A stretch of DNA of 64,000 nt from Agrobacterium sp. RAC06 (GTDB taxonomy: Bacteria > Pseudomonadota > Alphaproteobacteria > Rhizobiales > Rhizobiaceae). The DNA is taken from contig NZ_CP016499.1 of NCBI RefSeq assembly GCF_001713475.1, forward strand, positions 930,001 to 994,000, read 5' to 3'. Within the stretch, counting starts at the first letter, position 1. Every line of letters begins with the position of its first letter. The notes beneath the pieces were generated by a model that saw nothing but the letters and a program-made list of their open reading frames with translations, had not been told where the DNA came from and made no database searches. This document shows, piece by piece, positions 27,576 through 36,152 of this stretch. Position numbers and translations under genes: made by a program.

Positions 27576-27769
27576 GGATTTGAGCTCCCCTTGTTTTTGG
27601 TGGGAGCATCAAAGCAGGAAATAGCGAGGCCGCAAAGCGGAAAATGCTCAAACTTTCGTCAAAAATAGATCTGCACAAATTTGGCGCATTGAGTGCAAAG
27701 AGATGTACGACACCAAGAACCTGTCCCGAAGAGAACGGGCCAGCGCTAACAGTCAAAACACAGGAAGTT

Positions 27770-27855
27770 TGGTGCGGACGGCGGGGATCGAACCCGCATG
27801 ACCTAAGGCCGAGAGATTTTAAGTCTCTTGCGTCTACCAGTTTCGCCACGTCCGC
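27770..27855 (-). tRNA. tRNA-Leu (anticodon TAA)
   Basis: The 86-base gene is read on the minus strand. It has a 7-bp acceptor stem (GCGGACG/CGTCCGC), the Leu-type D arm, an anticodon stem AGAGA/TCTCT around loop CTTAAAA (anticodon TAA), a long variable arm as expected for leucine tRNAs, the T arm GGGTTCGATCCCC, discriminator A and an encoded CCA end. It lies upstream of and in line with the ABC operon. Confidence 0.95.
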
Positions 27856-27938
27856 GTGCGGGCCCTGTTTCGATCAGATCGGCGGACGCGTCAAGGGTAG
27901 TGGGCCAATGCTGTGGCCCGCCCCGTGTCATCGATCAC

Positions 27939-28202
27939 TCAGCTTGCGAGCGCATCCAGGAATTCGACGCCGATCTCGCGGGGGCTGCGCCATTTGACGG
28001 CGCAGTCATGGGTCGTGCCGTCCTCCAGGCGCAGGCGGAACTGAGGGGGAATGTCGGCGGTCGATTCGAAGCTCATCTTGGCGCCGAGAGGCGACAGATT
28101 GCGAATCATGCAGTCGAAGGTGGAATGGCCGCCGGGGAGGATGGCGCGGCCGGCTTTGAGCGCCCGCAGGCGGGGCTGGCGACGACGATCTGGCTGTTCC
28201 AT
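27939..28202 (-). CDS. PilZ-domain protein
   Basis: This 87-residue protein starts MEQPDRRRQPRLRALKAGRAIL, giving the basic N-terminal PilZ motif, and later has IRNLSPLGAKMSFES (the NxSxxG element). It is a single-domain c-di-GMP receptor candidate, the third PilZ protein in this window. ATG 28202 is chosen because AGGA lies just upstream (within AAAGGACGC); the frame extends to 28238. Confidence 0.83.
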   Translation of the reverse strand: MEQPDRRRQPRLRALKAGRAILPGGHSTFDCMIRNLSPLGAKMSFESTADIPPQFRLRLEDGTTHDCAVKWRSPREIGVEFLDALAS

Positions 28203-28314
28203 GGCATGCGTCCTTTCAGGTCTTACAACCCGAAGCATGCGCCAAAGCGCTCAAGAGACCCTTGAAACGATCGATCGCCTTTTACCGATCGGGTGGCCCA
28301 GTTGCCCCAAAGAC

Positions 28315-28341
28315 GAAAAAAGGCGGAGCTTGCGCCCCACC
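28315..28341 (-). terminator. Rho-independent terminator for wrbA
   Basis: On the minus strand a GGTGGGG/CTCCGCC stem (28322-28341) with a 6-base loop is followed by a T run (A residues at 28316-28321). It lies 25 bp downstream of the wrbA stop. Confidence 0.8.
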
Positions 28342-28365
28342 TTTTGACGATAGTCAATTCTATGC

Positions 28366-28962
28366 TCAGGCCAGCTTGGCAGCTAGCTTCGCCACATGGG
28401 CACCCTGATAGCGAGCACCTTCGAGTTCGATCTCGGAGGGCTGGCGCGAACCGTCGCCGGCCGTGATCGTGGAGGCGCCGTAGGGCGAGTTACCCATGAC
28501 TTCGCTCACACCCATCTGGCCCTGGAAGGCGTAAGGCAGGCCTGCATAGAGCATGCCGTGATGCAGGAAGGTCGGGATGAAGCCCATGATGGTGGTTTCC
28601 TGGCCGCCATGCTGGGTCGCGGTCGAGGTGAACATCGAGCCGAGCTTGCCGGTCAGCTTGCCCTGCGCCCAGAGGCCGCCGGTCTGATCCCAGAAATTGC
28701 GCATCTGCGAGGCGACCGTGCCGTAACGGGTGCCGGCGCCGACGATGATGGCGTCATACTGATCGAGCTCGGTCGGGTCGGCGATCGGCGCCTGCTGGTC
28801 CATCTTGTAATAGGAAGCCTTGGCGACATCGTCCGGCACCAGTTCCGGAACGCGCTTGACAGTGACGTCGGCACCGGCCGACTTTGCGCCTTCGGCAACG
28901 GCATAGGCCATGGTTTCGATGTGACCGTAAGCGGAATAATAGAGAACCAGTATCTTGGCCAT
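28366..28962 (-). CDS. wrbA: NAD(P)H:quinone oxidoreductase, WrbA type
   Basis: This 198-residue flavodoxin-like protein begins [19 protein letters not shown], the FMN phosphate loop. It contains [25 protein letters not shown] and [12 protein letters not shown], both hallmarks of WrbA. It performs two-electron reduction of quinones, limiting oxidative stress. ATG 28962 follows AAAGGGAGATACGAC; the ORF extends to 29067 without homology. It is monocistronic with a strong terminator. Confidence 0.94.
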   Translation of the reverse strand: MAKILVLYYSAYGHIETMAYAVAEGAKSAGADVTVKRVPELVPDDVAKASYYKMDQQAPIADPTELDQYDAIIVGAGTRYGTVASQMRNFWDQTGGLWAQGKLTGKLGSMFTSTATQHGGQETTIMGFIPTFLHHGMLYAGLPYAFQGQMGVSEVMGNSPYGASTITAGDGSRQPSEIELEGARYQGAHVAKLAAKLA

Positions 28963-29152
28963 GTCGTATCTCCCTTTGAACATGCGGCCCTGCCGCGCTG
29001 TGGATGTGCGAGATGTAGCGCATTCCGCATCGGGAACCAGTCGCGGCTGCGGGAACGCAGTGTTCAATCAATGAGTGCCTTTACTTCTCTTCACGGACAT
29101 AAAACGGTAACCTCTCGGTCCCCGCCTGCCCCATTCCCATAGGACTTAATCC

Positions 29153-29938
29153 ATGACCTCGACGATCAAGACCGCCGCCATGCTCGCCATCGGCGACGAA
29201 CTCCTGTCCGGCCGCACCAAGGACAAGAATATCGGCCATCTCGCCGACCTGCTGACGGTTGCCGGCATCGATCTGAAAGAGGTCCGCATCGTCTCGGACG
29301 AGGAGGATGCGATCGTCGAGGCGCTGAATGCGCTCAGGTCGAAATACACCTATGTCTTCACCTCGGGCGGCATCGGCCCGACGCATGACGACATCACGGC
29401 CGATGCCGTGTCGAAGGCCTTCGGCGTGCCCTGCCTGCACGACCCTGACGCCATGAAGCTGCTCGGCGACATGTATGCCGGCCGAGGACTGGAATTCACC
29501 GAGGCCCGCCAGCGCATGGCGCGCATGCCGCAAGGCAGCCGCCATATCCCGAACCCGGTCTCGACCGCCCCCGGCTTCATCATCGGCAATGTGCATGTCA
29601 TGGCCGGCGTGCCGCAGGTCTTCCAGGCGATGATGGCGCATGTGATCGAAACACTGCCGGCCGGCCAGCGCGTGCTGTCGCGCTCGATTGCCTGCCCCTT
29701 CGGTGAAGGCGATATCGGCACGGCACTTGGCGCGATCCAGAAAGCGCATCCGGAAACCTCGATCGGCTCCTATCCGCATTTCGACGGTCGGCGCTTCTCG
29801 ACCGAACTCATTGTCCGGGCGCGCGACCAGGCGATCGTCGATGCGGCAGCCGCCGATGTCGAGGCGATGATCGATGCGATCCGGAACGAGAAGGATGCGG
29901 CCGCCACGCGCGATCTCGGCACCGGCGAGGTGGCCTGA
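29153..29938 (+). CDS. CinA-type molybdopterin-binding domain protein
   Basis: This 261-residue protein begins TAAMLAIGDELLSGRTKDKN and has TSGGIGPTHDDITADAV, the nucleotide-binding motif of the MoCF_biosynth fold in CinA. It lacks the C-terminal amidohydrolase domain of full-length CinA (about 400 residues), as is common in alphaproteobacteria. In CinA proteins the N-terminal domain can act as an ADP-ribose or NAD-related pyrophosphatase; a role in competence is not implied. Confidence 0.88.
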   Translation: MTSTIKTAAMLAIGDELLSGRTKDKNIGHLADLLTVAGIDLKEVRIVSDEEDAIVEALNALRSKYTYVFTSGGIGPTHDDITADAVSKAFGVPCLHDPDAMKLLGDMYAGRGLEFTEARQRMARMPQGSRHIPNPVSTAPGFIIGNVHVMAGVPQVFQAMMAHVIETLPAGQRVLSRSIACPFGEGDIGTALGAIQKAHPETSIGSYPHFDGRRFSTELIVRARDQAIVDAAAADVEAMIDAIRNEKDAAATRDLGTGEVA

Positions 29939-30059
29939 GCCCGCTTTCCTTTGTGCCTCAAACCCCTCCCGACTTGACCTCGGTCAAGGCGGAACCTGGT
30001 GATGGAACCCATAGTTATCTCATGCGGACATTAAATAAGGGCCGCAAGAGGAGACGACC

Positions 30060-30902
30060 ATGGGTTACCGCACACTTCTTGCCATATTGGACACACCCAA
30101 AACCACGCAACAGGTGACGGATTTTGCCGTCGCCATTGCCAACCAGTTTCAATCGCATGTGATCGGCGCCCATGCGGAGGCCGTGGCCATGGTGCCGCTG
30201 GTCGCGCCGATGGAAATACCGGACCCTGCGACCGTGCAGGCGCTGCAGGACATGGCGCATCAGGAGACGGAAAGCGTGGAGCGGATCTTCCGCGAGATCG
30301 GCAACCGCGAAGGCTTCTCCCATGAATGGCGCAGCTTCGTCACATCCTCGGGCTTCAATTCCGCCGCCCTGATCGACAGTGCGCGCAGCGTCGATCTCGT
30401 CATCGCCGCCCAGGGTGAAGCGGGTATGCTGTCGGAGACCCGCTCGGAACTCGAAAGCTTCCTGTTCGAAAGCGGGCGGCCGGTACTGCTCATCCCGCAT
30501 ATCCTGAAGGCGCCGAAGCCGATCCGCCGGGTGCTCGTTGCCTGGAACGGCTCGCGCGAGGCGGCCCGCGCCACCTTCGATGCCCTGCCCTTCCTGATGG
30601 CGGCGGAAGAGGTCGAGATCTTCACCGTCGACGCCTCCGACACCTCCACACAGACCGGCGCAATCGCCGGCGCCGAGATCGCCGCTTCGCTTGCCCGTCA
30701 TGGAATCAAGGTCACGGTCACGGCGTCGGAAAAGACCGGCCTCGACCCGGCGATCGCCATCGAGAACCGGCTGTCGGACAGCTCCATCGATCTCCTGGTC
30801 ATGGGCGCCTATGGCAACAAACGCTGGTGGGAAATGCTGTTCGGCGGCGTCACCCGCACGCTGCTCGATTCGATGACGGCACTGACGCTTCTGTCGCGCT
30901 GA
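30060..30902 (+). CDS. Universal stress protein, two UspA domains
   Basis: This 280-residue protein has two tandem Usp folds. The N-terminal one begins YRTLLAILDTPKTTQQVTDFAVAIANQF, and the C-terminal one ends LLVMGAYGNKRWWEMLFGGVTRTLLDSM, which resembles the ATP-binding G-2x-G-9x-G(S/T) loop. It likely responds to starvation or oxidative stress. A stable hairpin starts 17 bp after the stop. Confidence 0.9.
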   Translation: MGYRTLLAILDTPKTTQQVTDFAVAIANQFQSHVIGAHAEAVAMVPLVAPMEIPDPATVQALQDMAHQETESVERIFREIGNREGFSHEWRSFVTSSGFNSAALIDSARSVDLVIAAQGEAGMLSETRSELESFLFESGRPVLLIPHILKAPKPIRRVLVAWNGSREAARATFDALPFLMAAEEVEIFTVDASDTSTQTGAIAGAEIAASLARHGIKVTVTASEKTGLDPAIAIENRLSDSSIDLLVMGAYGNKRWWEMLFGGVTRTLLDSMTALTLLSR

Positions 30903-30918
30903 TTGATCGGCTGACCGG

Positions 30919-31098
30919 GCGGGAACGCGAGGCCTTGCCAGAGGCTTCGGATTCCCGCTAATAGCAACGGCCAAAGACTGGAACCCTTTGAGGGGACGAG
31001 GTTCGCGCGGTATCTGCCGCGCGAAACGCGTTTCGGGACCGCGCAAGACGGTCCGCCTGAAAGGATCCGGTCGACGGCGCCGCAATCCGGCGCGGACG
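30919..31098 (+). promoter_or_regulatory. Structured leader between usp and gpt
   Basis: The 224-base gap holds four strong hairpins. The first (30919-30958) is a two-part stem, GCGGGAA/TTCCCGC outside CGAGGCCT/AGGCTTCG. The second is TTCGCGCGG/CCGCGCGAA (31002-31025, 6-base loop). The third is GGACCG/CGGTCC (31036-31054). The fourth is GCGCCG/CGGCGC (31077-31093). The first might end usp transcription, but it lacks a T run. The rest would form a folded 5' leader for gpt. It matches no riboswitch I recognise. Confidence 0.5.
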
Positions 31099-31126
31099 AT
31101 ATCATCCAGCCAGCGGAGCCCCGTGC

Positions 31127-31624
31127 ATGTCTCTCCCCGATAAAGCCTTTCCCGTTTCCTGGGATCAGTTCCACCGCGATGCGCGTGCGCTCGCCTGGCG
31201 CCTCGCCGGCCTCGGCCAGGACTTCCGCGCCATCGTCTGCATCACCCGCGGCGGCCTGGTACCCGCGGCGATCATCTCGCGCGAACTCAACATCCGCCTG
31301 ATCGAGACGGTCTGCATCGCCTCCTACCATGACTACGTCAACCAGGGCGAAATGAACCTCCTGAAGGGCATCACCGCCGAGCTGATGGTCAATGGCGGCG
31401 AAGGCGTGCTCGTGGTCGACGATCTGACAGACACCGGCAAGACCGCACTTGAAGTGCGCGAAATGATGCCGAAGGCGCATTTCGCCTGCGTCTATGCCAA
31501 GCCGAAGGGCGTGCCGACCATCGACACCTTCGTTACCGAAGTGTCCCAGGACACCTGGATCTATTTCCCCTGGGACATGGGCTTCACCTATCAGGAGCCG
31601 ATCGCCAAGGGCTCGAAGGGCTGA
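31127..31624 (+). CDS. gpt: Xanthine(-guanine) phosphoribosyltransferase
   Basis: This 165-residue enzyme shows the PRPP-binding motif [14 protein letters not shown], an early [10 protein letters not shown] and a late YFPWDMGF, all typical of Gpt. It salvages xanthine and guanine to XMP and GMP. It is preceded by a structured leader and followed 23 bp after the stop by a strong terminator, so it is a single-gene unit. Confidence 0.94.
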   Translation: MSLPDKAFPVSWDQFHRDARALAWRLAGLGQDFRAIVCITRGGLVPAAIISRELNIRLIETVCIASYHDYVNQGEMNLLKGITAELMVNGGEGVLVVDDLTDTGKTALEVREMMPKAHFACVYAKPKGVPTIDTFVTEVSQDTWIYFPWDMGFTYQEPIAKGSKG

Positions 31625-31647
31625 TCCAAGCCCCGCCGCCAGCATCA

Positions 31648-31680
31648 AACCCGCCTGTCACCGCAGGCGGGTTTTTTCTT
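31648..31680 (+). terminator. Rho-independent terminator of gpt
   Basis: AACCCGCCTG (31648-31657) and CAGGCGGGTT (31664-31673) form a 10-bp stem with a 6-base loop; the T run covers 31672-31677. Confidence 0.9.
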
Positions 31681-31819
31681 GGCCGGCAAAAGCCCTCCTA
31701 CCCTCCAATATCTCGGCCAGCCGCCTCGCTTGTTGCGCACGCGTGGTGATGGGACGGAACAATTCGGCCGCTCGGCCGTATGGCTCTCATGTTCCACTCC
31801 CAACGGTAGAGAGCAACTG

Positions 31820-32260
31820 ATGGCCACCTTCCACTCGCCGCCGACAGCCTCGAACGCCTATCCGGCTTCGGCGCTATTCGTCCCCTTCCCCTTCGTCTGC
31901 TTCACGCTGACGCTGATCACCGACATCCTCTACTGGCGGACGTCACATCTGATGTGGAGCAACTTCTCCGACTGGCTCTTGTTTTTCGGCCTGATCTTCG
32001 GCGGCTTGTCCATCCTGGCCGGCCTCGTCGATCTCGCCCGCCCGGCAACTCGTGCCCTGCGCCCGAGCTGGCCTGCAGTGCTGGCCTATCTCGCGGTTCT
32101 GGTGCTCGCCTTCATCAACAGCTTCATTCACGCCGGCGACGGCTGGACGGCGATCGTACCTTACGGTCTTGCCGCATCCCTGATCACCGTGATCGCGATG
32201 ATCGCCTGCGTCTACCTCACCGCCGAACAGCGCAGCGCCGACGCCTGGAGAACACCATGA
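31820..32260 (+). CDS. DUF2231-type membrane protein
   Basis: This 146-residue protein has four hydrophobic segments: ALFVPFPFVCFTLTLITDILYW, WLLFFGLIFGGLSILAGLVDL, AVLAYLAVLVLAFINSFIHA and a C-terminal one. That pattern, including FPFVCFTLTLITDILYW, fits DUF2231. ATG 31820 follows GAGAG; the frame extends to 31679 without homology. Its stop overlaps the start of the sugar dehydrogenase lipoprotein gene, and this pairing suggests a membrane partner for that enzyme. Confidence 0.8.
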   Translation: MATFHSPPTASNAYPASALFVPFPFVCFTLTLITDILYWRTSHLMWSNFSDWLLFFGLIFGGLSILAGLVDLARPATRALRPSWPAVLAYLAVLVLAFINSFIHAGDGWTAIVPYGLAASLITVIAMIACVYLTAEQRSADAWRTP

Positions 32261-33936
32261 CCCGCACCACCTTCACGCTCCGTCACGCCGCCCTCGCCTC
32301 GACCGCCGTCCTGGCGCTGGCGCTTGCCGGCTGCAGCGACGACAACGGCAATTTTGACGTCACCAGCCAGATCGGCCCCGACCCCGTCCTGCCCGAACCG
32401 AGCCAGTCGCTTGTGCCCGACCTCAAGGTCGCGGAGGTCATTGGCTGGGGTGCGGACGAAACACCCGACGTCATCGACGGCTTCACGATCACGGCCTATG
32501 CGAAAGATCTCGTCAATCCGCGCACGGTGCACACGCTGCCGAATGGCGATGTGCTTGTCGTGCAGAGCAAGGCACCTCCCGGCAAGCCGGTCGAGCGACC
32601 GAAGGACGTCATTCGCGGCTTCATCATGTCGATGGCATCGGGTGGCGGTGGCGGCGACAAGCCGACCAACCTCATCACCCTGCTGCGCGACACGGACCGC
32701 GACGGCACAGTCGATGAACGGCACGATCTGCTCACCGATCTCAATTCGCCCTTCGGCCTCGCCTTCGCCGACGACACGCTTTATGTCGCGGCCGCCGACG
32801 CGGTGCTCGCTTACGACTACCAACTCGGGCAGAACGCGATCACCACGCCACCGCGCGTGCTCAGCCCCTTGCCGGGTGGCCCGATCAATCACCACTGGAC
32901 CAAGGATCTGGCGCTCAGCCCCGACGGTCGTTTCCTCTACGCCTCGGTCGGCTCGAACTCGAATGCCGGCGAACGCGGTCTGGAGGCCGAGAAAGGCCGC
33001 GCCGCGATCTGGCAGATCGACCGGGAAACCGGTGCCTCGCGCGTCTATGCATCAGGCCTGCGCAATCCGAACGGCCTGACGATCAATCCGGAGAGCGGCG
33101 CGCTCTGGACCGTCGTCAACGAGCGCGACGAACTCGGCCCCAATCTCGTGCCCGACTACATGACCTCGGTGCAGGACCGCGGCTTTTACGGCTGGCCGTG
33201 GAGCTATTATGGTCAGCATGTCGATCCGCGCCTGCATCCGCCACGGCCTGACATGGTCGAGCAGGCGATCAAGCCGGACTATGCGCTCTCGAGCCATGTC
33301 GCCGCGCTCGGTCTCGCCTTCTCCATGGGCATGGCCATGCCTGAGGATTTTGCCAACGGCGCCTTTGTCGGCAATCGCGGCAGCTGGAACCGCGACCAGT
33401 TCAACGGTTACAAGGTGCTTTACGTGCCCTTCGAGAACGGCGCACCCGCAGGCGAGGCGCGTGATGTCGTGACCGGCTTCCTCAATGGCGAGGAACAGGC
33501 GCGCGGCCGCCCCGTCGGCCTCGGCTTCGATGGCACCGGCGCCCTGCTTGTCGCCGACGATGCCGGCAATACGGTCTGGCGGGTCGCGGCGCAGAATGCG
33601 ACGGCGCTTGCCGAACCACTCGGCACGGACGAAATGCCGCCGGGCTCCCCGGTTGCTGCTGAACAGGCTGCCGCGGCGGAAGCCTTGGAAGGCACGCCTC
33701 CGGCGAACGCACCGGCCGAGGGCACACCAGCCAGCGACACCCCTGCGCCGGACGCCACAACGCCGTCCTCCACGCCGCCGACCTTAGAAGATCCGGCGGT
33801 AGCACCAACCCCGGATGCGCCGGCCAATACTGGCGATGGCACGCTCGCAGCCCCGACCCCGCCACAGACGGATGTCCCGGCAACGGGACCGGAGGGTGCT
33901 GTCCAGGATGCAACGCCAGCGCCTGCACAGCCCTGA
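32257..33936 (+). CDS. PQQ-dependent sugar/sorbosone dehydrogenase-like lipoprotein
   Basis: The protein is 559 residues. The signal ends in a lipobox (LALALAGCSDD), so it is a lipoprotein. The core (about residues 60-440) is a six-bladed beta-propeller of the soluble glucose/L-sorbosone dehydrogenase family: FGLAFADDTLYVAAADAV, HHWTKDLALSPDGRFLYASVGSNSN, RNPNGLTINPESGALWTVVNERDELG and GFYGWPWSYYG. It probably oxidises sugars in the periplasm with PQQ. The last 110 or so residues are a Pro/Ala/Thr-rich tail with many acidic residues, unusual for this family and perhaps a wall-spanning linker. ATG 32257 overlaps the preceding stop. Confidence 0.87.
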   Translation: MTRTTFTLRHAALASTAVLALALAGCSDDNGNFDVTSQIGPDPVLPEPSQSLVPDLKVAEVIGWGADETPDVIDGFTITAYAKDLVNPRTVHTLPNGDVLVVQSKAPPGKPVERPKDVIRGFIMSMASGGGGGDKPTNLITLLRDTDRDGTVDERHDLLTDLNSPFGLAFADDTLYVAAADAVLAYDYQLGQNAITTPPRVLSPLPGGPINHHWTKDLALSPDGRFLYASVGSNSNAGERGLEAEKGRAAIWQIDRETGASRVYASGLRNPNGLTINPESGALWTVVNERDELGPNLVPDYMTSVQDRGFYGWPWSYYGQHVDPRLHPPRPDMVEQAIKPDYALSSHVAALGLAFSMGMAMPEDFANGAFVGNRGSWNRDQFNGYKVLYVPFENGAPAGEARDVVTGFLNGEEQARGRPVGLGFDGTGALLVADDAGNTVWRVAAQNATALAEPLGTDEMPPGSPVAAEQAAAAEALEGTPPANAPAEGTPASDTPAPDATTPSSTPPTLEDPAVAPTPDAPANTGDGTLAAPTPPQTDVPATGPEGAVQDATPAPAQP

Positions 33937-33960
33937 CCTTTTGCGGCTTCGAAAGACCAG

Positions 33961-33991
33961 AAAGCCCTCTGCCGATAAGGCGGAGGGCTTT
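33961..33991. terminator. Bidirectional terminator hairpin
   Basis: AAAGCCCTCTGCC (33961-33973) and GGCGGAGGGCTTT (33979-33991) form a long stem with one mismatch and a 5-base loop, with A and T flanks on both sides. It separates the convergent dehydrogenase (+) and SRPBCC (-) genes. Confidence 0.8.
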
Positions 33992-34017
33992 CGATTTGGT
34001 TGAGCTCACTTCTGTGG

Positions 34018-34557
34018 TCAGGCTGGCAAACGCCGATCGTATTCGCCCTTGAGCTTGAGCCAGCCATCCCAGAACGGTTCCGCCCGCGTGCCGTCGAGCT
34101 TGGCCTTGAGAATGTCGATATGCATGTGCCAGCCGGCACCGACCATGAGCAGATTGGCACGATCAGAAATGCGGCGATGGGTGATCGTCAGGAGCACCTC
34201 ATCCCCGTCCGCCTGCAGATCGAAGGCGACCTCACCACTCTCGCCCCAGGTGAAAACGAGGCGTTTCTCCGTCTGCACCTCGAGCACGCGGCTCGTCATC
34301 CGCATCTCCTCACTGAACCCTTCCGGCCTATGCCCGGGCGGGTCCGTCAGTTCCTCGTTGCGCCATACCAATTCAAAGGTCGAACCCGCCTTTGCTTCCA
34401 TCGCGCCTGCCGCCAGCCATTTGCGCCGCATCTCGCCATCGGTCAGGTATGACCAGATTCGCGAAGCGGGTCCGGGCAACAGCCGTTCGATCACCAGCGT
34501 TGCGGGCTCGGTCAGTCGGCCATAGGGATTTATGTCCAGTCTTTCCGTCATCGTCAT
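34018..34557 (-). CDS. SRPBCC (AHSA1-like) domain protein
   Basis: This 179-residue protein shows the START/AHSA1 fold signature: LVIERLLPGPASRIWSYLTDGEMRRKWLAAG, then FELVWRNEEL and MTSRVLEVQTEKRLVFTWG. Such proteins bind small hydrophobic ligands. The start overlaps the ArsR-family regulator stop by 4 bases. The ArsR-plus-SRPBCC operon is a common bacterial pair, but its function is not well understood. Confidence 0.88.
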   Translation of the reverse strand: MTMTERLDINPYGRLTEPATLVIERLLPGPASRIWSYLTDGEMRRKWLAAGAMEAKAGSTFELVWRNEELTDPPGHRPEGFSEEMRMTSRVLEVQTEKRLVFTWGESGEVAFDLQADGDEVLLTITHRRISDRANLLMVGAGWHMHIDILKAKLDGTRAEPFWDGWLKLKGEYDRRLPA

Positions 34558-34916
34558 TCTCCATCAGGTTTCTGTCGGGGAAATGCGGCATCCTCCGCGT
34601 GAAGGAGCCGTTCGAGGACATCCAGCCGGCCGGTCCAGAAGTGCTCGTAGGCGCTCAGCCACTGGTGGGCACCGGCGAGCGGTCCCGGATCCAATCGGCA
34701 GAGATGGGTGCGGCCCCGGATCTCGCGGCGGATGAGGCCGGCGGCTTCCAGGACCTTGATGTGTTTGGAGGCGGCGGCCAGCGACATGGAAAAAGGCTCG
34801 GCCAGTTCGCCGACGCTCCTTTCTCCTTGCGACAGGGCCGCCAGCATGCGCCGACGCGTTTCGTCGCCCAGCGCGTGAAAGATCATGTCCAAGGGGTTTT
34901 GCGCAATATCAACCAT
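34554..34916 (-). CDS. ArsR-family transcriptional regulator
   Basis: This 120-residue winged helix protein has IFHALGDETRRRMLAALSQGERSVGELAEPF, then MSLAAASKHIKVLEAAGLIRREIRGR, the classic ArsR recognition region. There is no cysteine pair for metal sensing, so it is of the non-metal SdpR/YgaV-like type often paired with SRPBCC proteins. It probably represses its own operon. Confidence 0.92.
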   Translation of the reverse strand: MVDIAQNPLDMIFHALGDETRRRMLAALSQGERSVGELAEPFSMSLAAASKHIKVLEAAGLIRREIRGRTHLCRLDPGPLAGAHQWLSAYEHFWTGRLDVLERLLHAEDAAFPRQKPDGE

Positions 34917-34985
34917 GTGGTTGAATATCTGCGGACATCACTCGATTGTCAACCTCTTGGTTTAATGACGGATGATCTGGGAGCT

Positions 34986-35156
34986 CTAGAAGAGTAGCAG
35001 CCCAGCGACAAACAGCAGGATGAAGCCGCCGCCGATGACGAGTGACCAGGCCGAGAGCGCAAAGCCGGGCTTTGCGCCACTGTCTGACTGGGCGGAGTAA
35101 TCGGTGGTCCGTAGCACCTCCGTGCCTTCGCCGTTTTCGCTTGGCTCCGTCGCCAT
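34986..35156 (-). CDS. Small single-span membrane protein
   Basis: A 56-residue protein: a polar, acidic N-terminus (MATEPSENGEGTEV) followed by one C-terminal membrane segment (WSLVIGGGFILLFVAGLLLF). The start ATG 35156 has GGGAGAC upstream; the longer frame to 35306 has no ribosome site. No family is recognised. It is divergent from the DUF1206 gene. Confidence 0.6.
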   Translation of the reverse strand: MATEPSENGEGTEVLRTTDYSAQSDSGAKPGFALSAWSLVIGGGFILLFVAGLLLF

Positions 35157-35298
35157 CAGTGTCTCCCTTGTCGTTACCTCAGCAGGTAACCCGTCGATTA
35201 TCCCTTGGTTCCGATGACCGTCCGGTTGGCTGACGCAAGAAGGCAAGGAACCCTGCCTCCCCTCCTCCGTTTCTTCCTCACAGCAGGAGAGGATTTCC

Positions 35299-36126
35299 AT
35301 GAACACGCGGTCGAAATTTCAACTGATGGCACGGGCCGGTTATGGCGCCCGTGGCATCGTATTTCTGATGATTGCAGCTATCGCTCTGTTTTCGAGCTTC
35401 GCCGGGTCGAAGCCGGACACCAATTCGGCGCTGGAGACAATCCTGCAGCAGCCATTCGGACGGATCTGGATCGGCCTCATCGGCCTTGGCCTTGCGGGCT
35501 TCGTCGTCTGGCGTCTCGCCCAGTCGCTCGCCAATGCCGACGGACAGGACGACGACATGAAGGGCTATGCGATCCGCGCCGCCCTGTTCGGCAGCGCGAT
35601 TACCTATGCGGGTCTTGCGATGACAAGCCTGTTGATGGCGCTGCAGATGCCCGGCGGCGGTGGCTCCGGCGGCGAGGAAGGCCTTGCCGCCTGGGTAATG
35701 GCCCAGCCCTTCGGTCGCTATCTCGCCGGTATCATCGGCATCGGCTTTGTCATCGGCGGTATCGTCACGGCCATGAAGGGGATCAAACGCAAGTTCGGCC
35801 GCTATCTCGACCTCGACGCAGAGAAGAACTCGCCGGCCGTGCTGATTTCGATCTACGGGCTCGTCGCGCGCGGCCTGGTCTTCGGCATCATCGGGGTCTT
35901 CTTCCTCTATGCCGCTTTCACTGTTGATCCTGACCAGGCCGGCGGCATGGCCGACGCTCTGGCCTGGGTGCAGAGCCTGCCCTTCGGCGGCATCATCTAT
36001 GCCGTGGTCGCAGTCGGCCTCGCCGCCTTCGGTGTCTACAACTTCGTGGAGGCCCGCTACCGGCACATCAATGCACCCGAAGCCGACGACCTGCGCCGTC
36101 ATCTACCGATCGGTGGCACGAACTGA
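35299..36126 (+). CDS. DUF1206 membrane protein
   Basis: This 275-residue protein has six hydrophobic segments in three repeating two-helix units, each beginning with an AR.GY.ARG or similar loop (LMARAGYGARGIVFLMI; YGLVARGLVFGIIGVFF). That is the DUF1206 layout. GGAG precedes the ATG. The function is unknown. There are no obvious operon partners. Confidence 0.85.
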   Translation: MNTRSKFQLMARAGYGARGIVFLMIAAIALFSSFAGSKPDTNSALETILQQPFGRIWIGLIGLGLAGFVVWRLAQSLANADGQDDDMKGYAIRAALFGSAITYAGLAMTSLLMALQMPGGGGSGGEEGLAAWVMAQPFGRYLAGIIGIGFVIGGIVTAMKGIKRKFGRYLDLDAEKNSPAVLISIYGLVARGLVFGIIGVFFLYAAFTVDPDQAGGMADALAWVQSLPFGGIIYAVVAVGLAAFGVYNFVEARYRHINAPEADDLRRHLPIGGTN

Positions 36127-36152
36127 CCTTTGAGAAGGTGTTACGCGTGCCG

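Noticed and set aside
27576..27769. Possible TPP riboswitch ahead of the NMT1/THI5-like binding protein
   Set aside because: There is no CTGAGA-type element or thi-box-like pair on the minus strand here.
27644..27770. Sigma-54 promoter (TGGC-N-TGCA) near 27680
   Set aside because: It is on the plus strand, pointing away from the ABC operon, and departs from the consensus at key bases.
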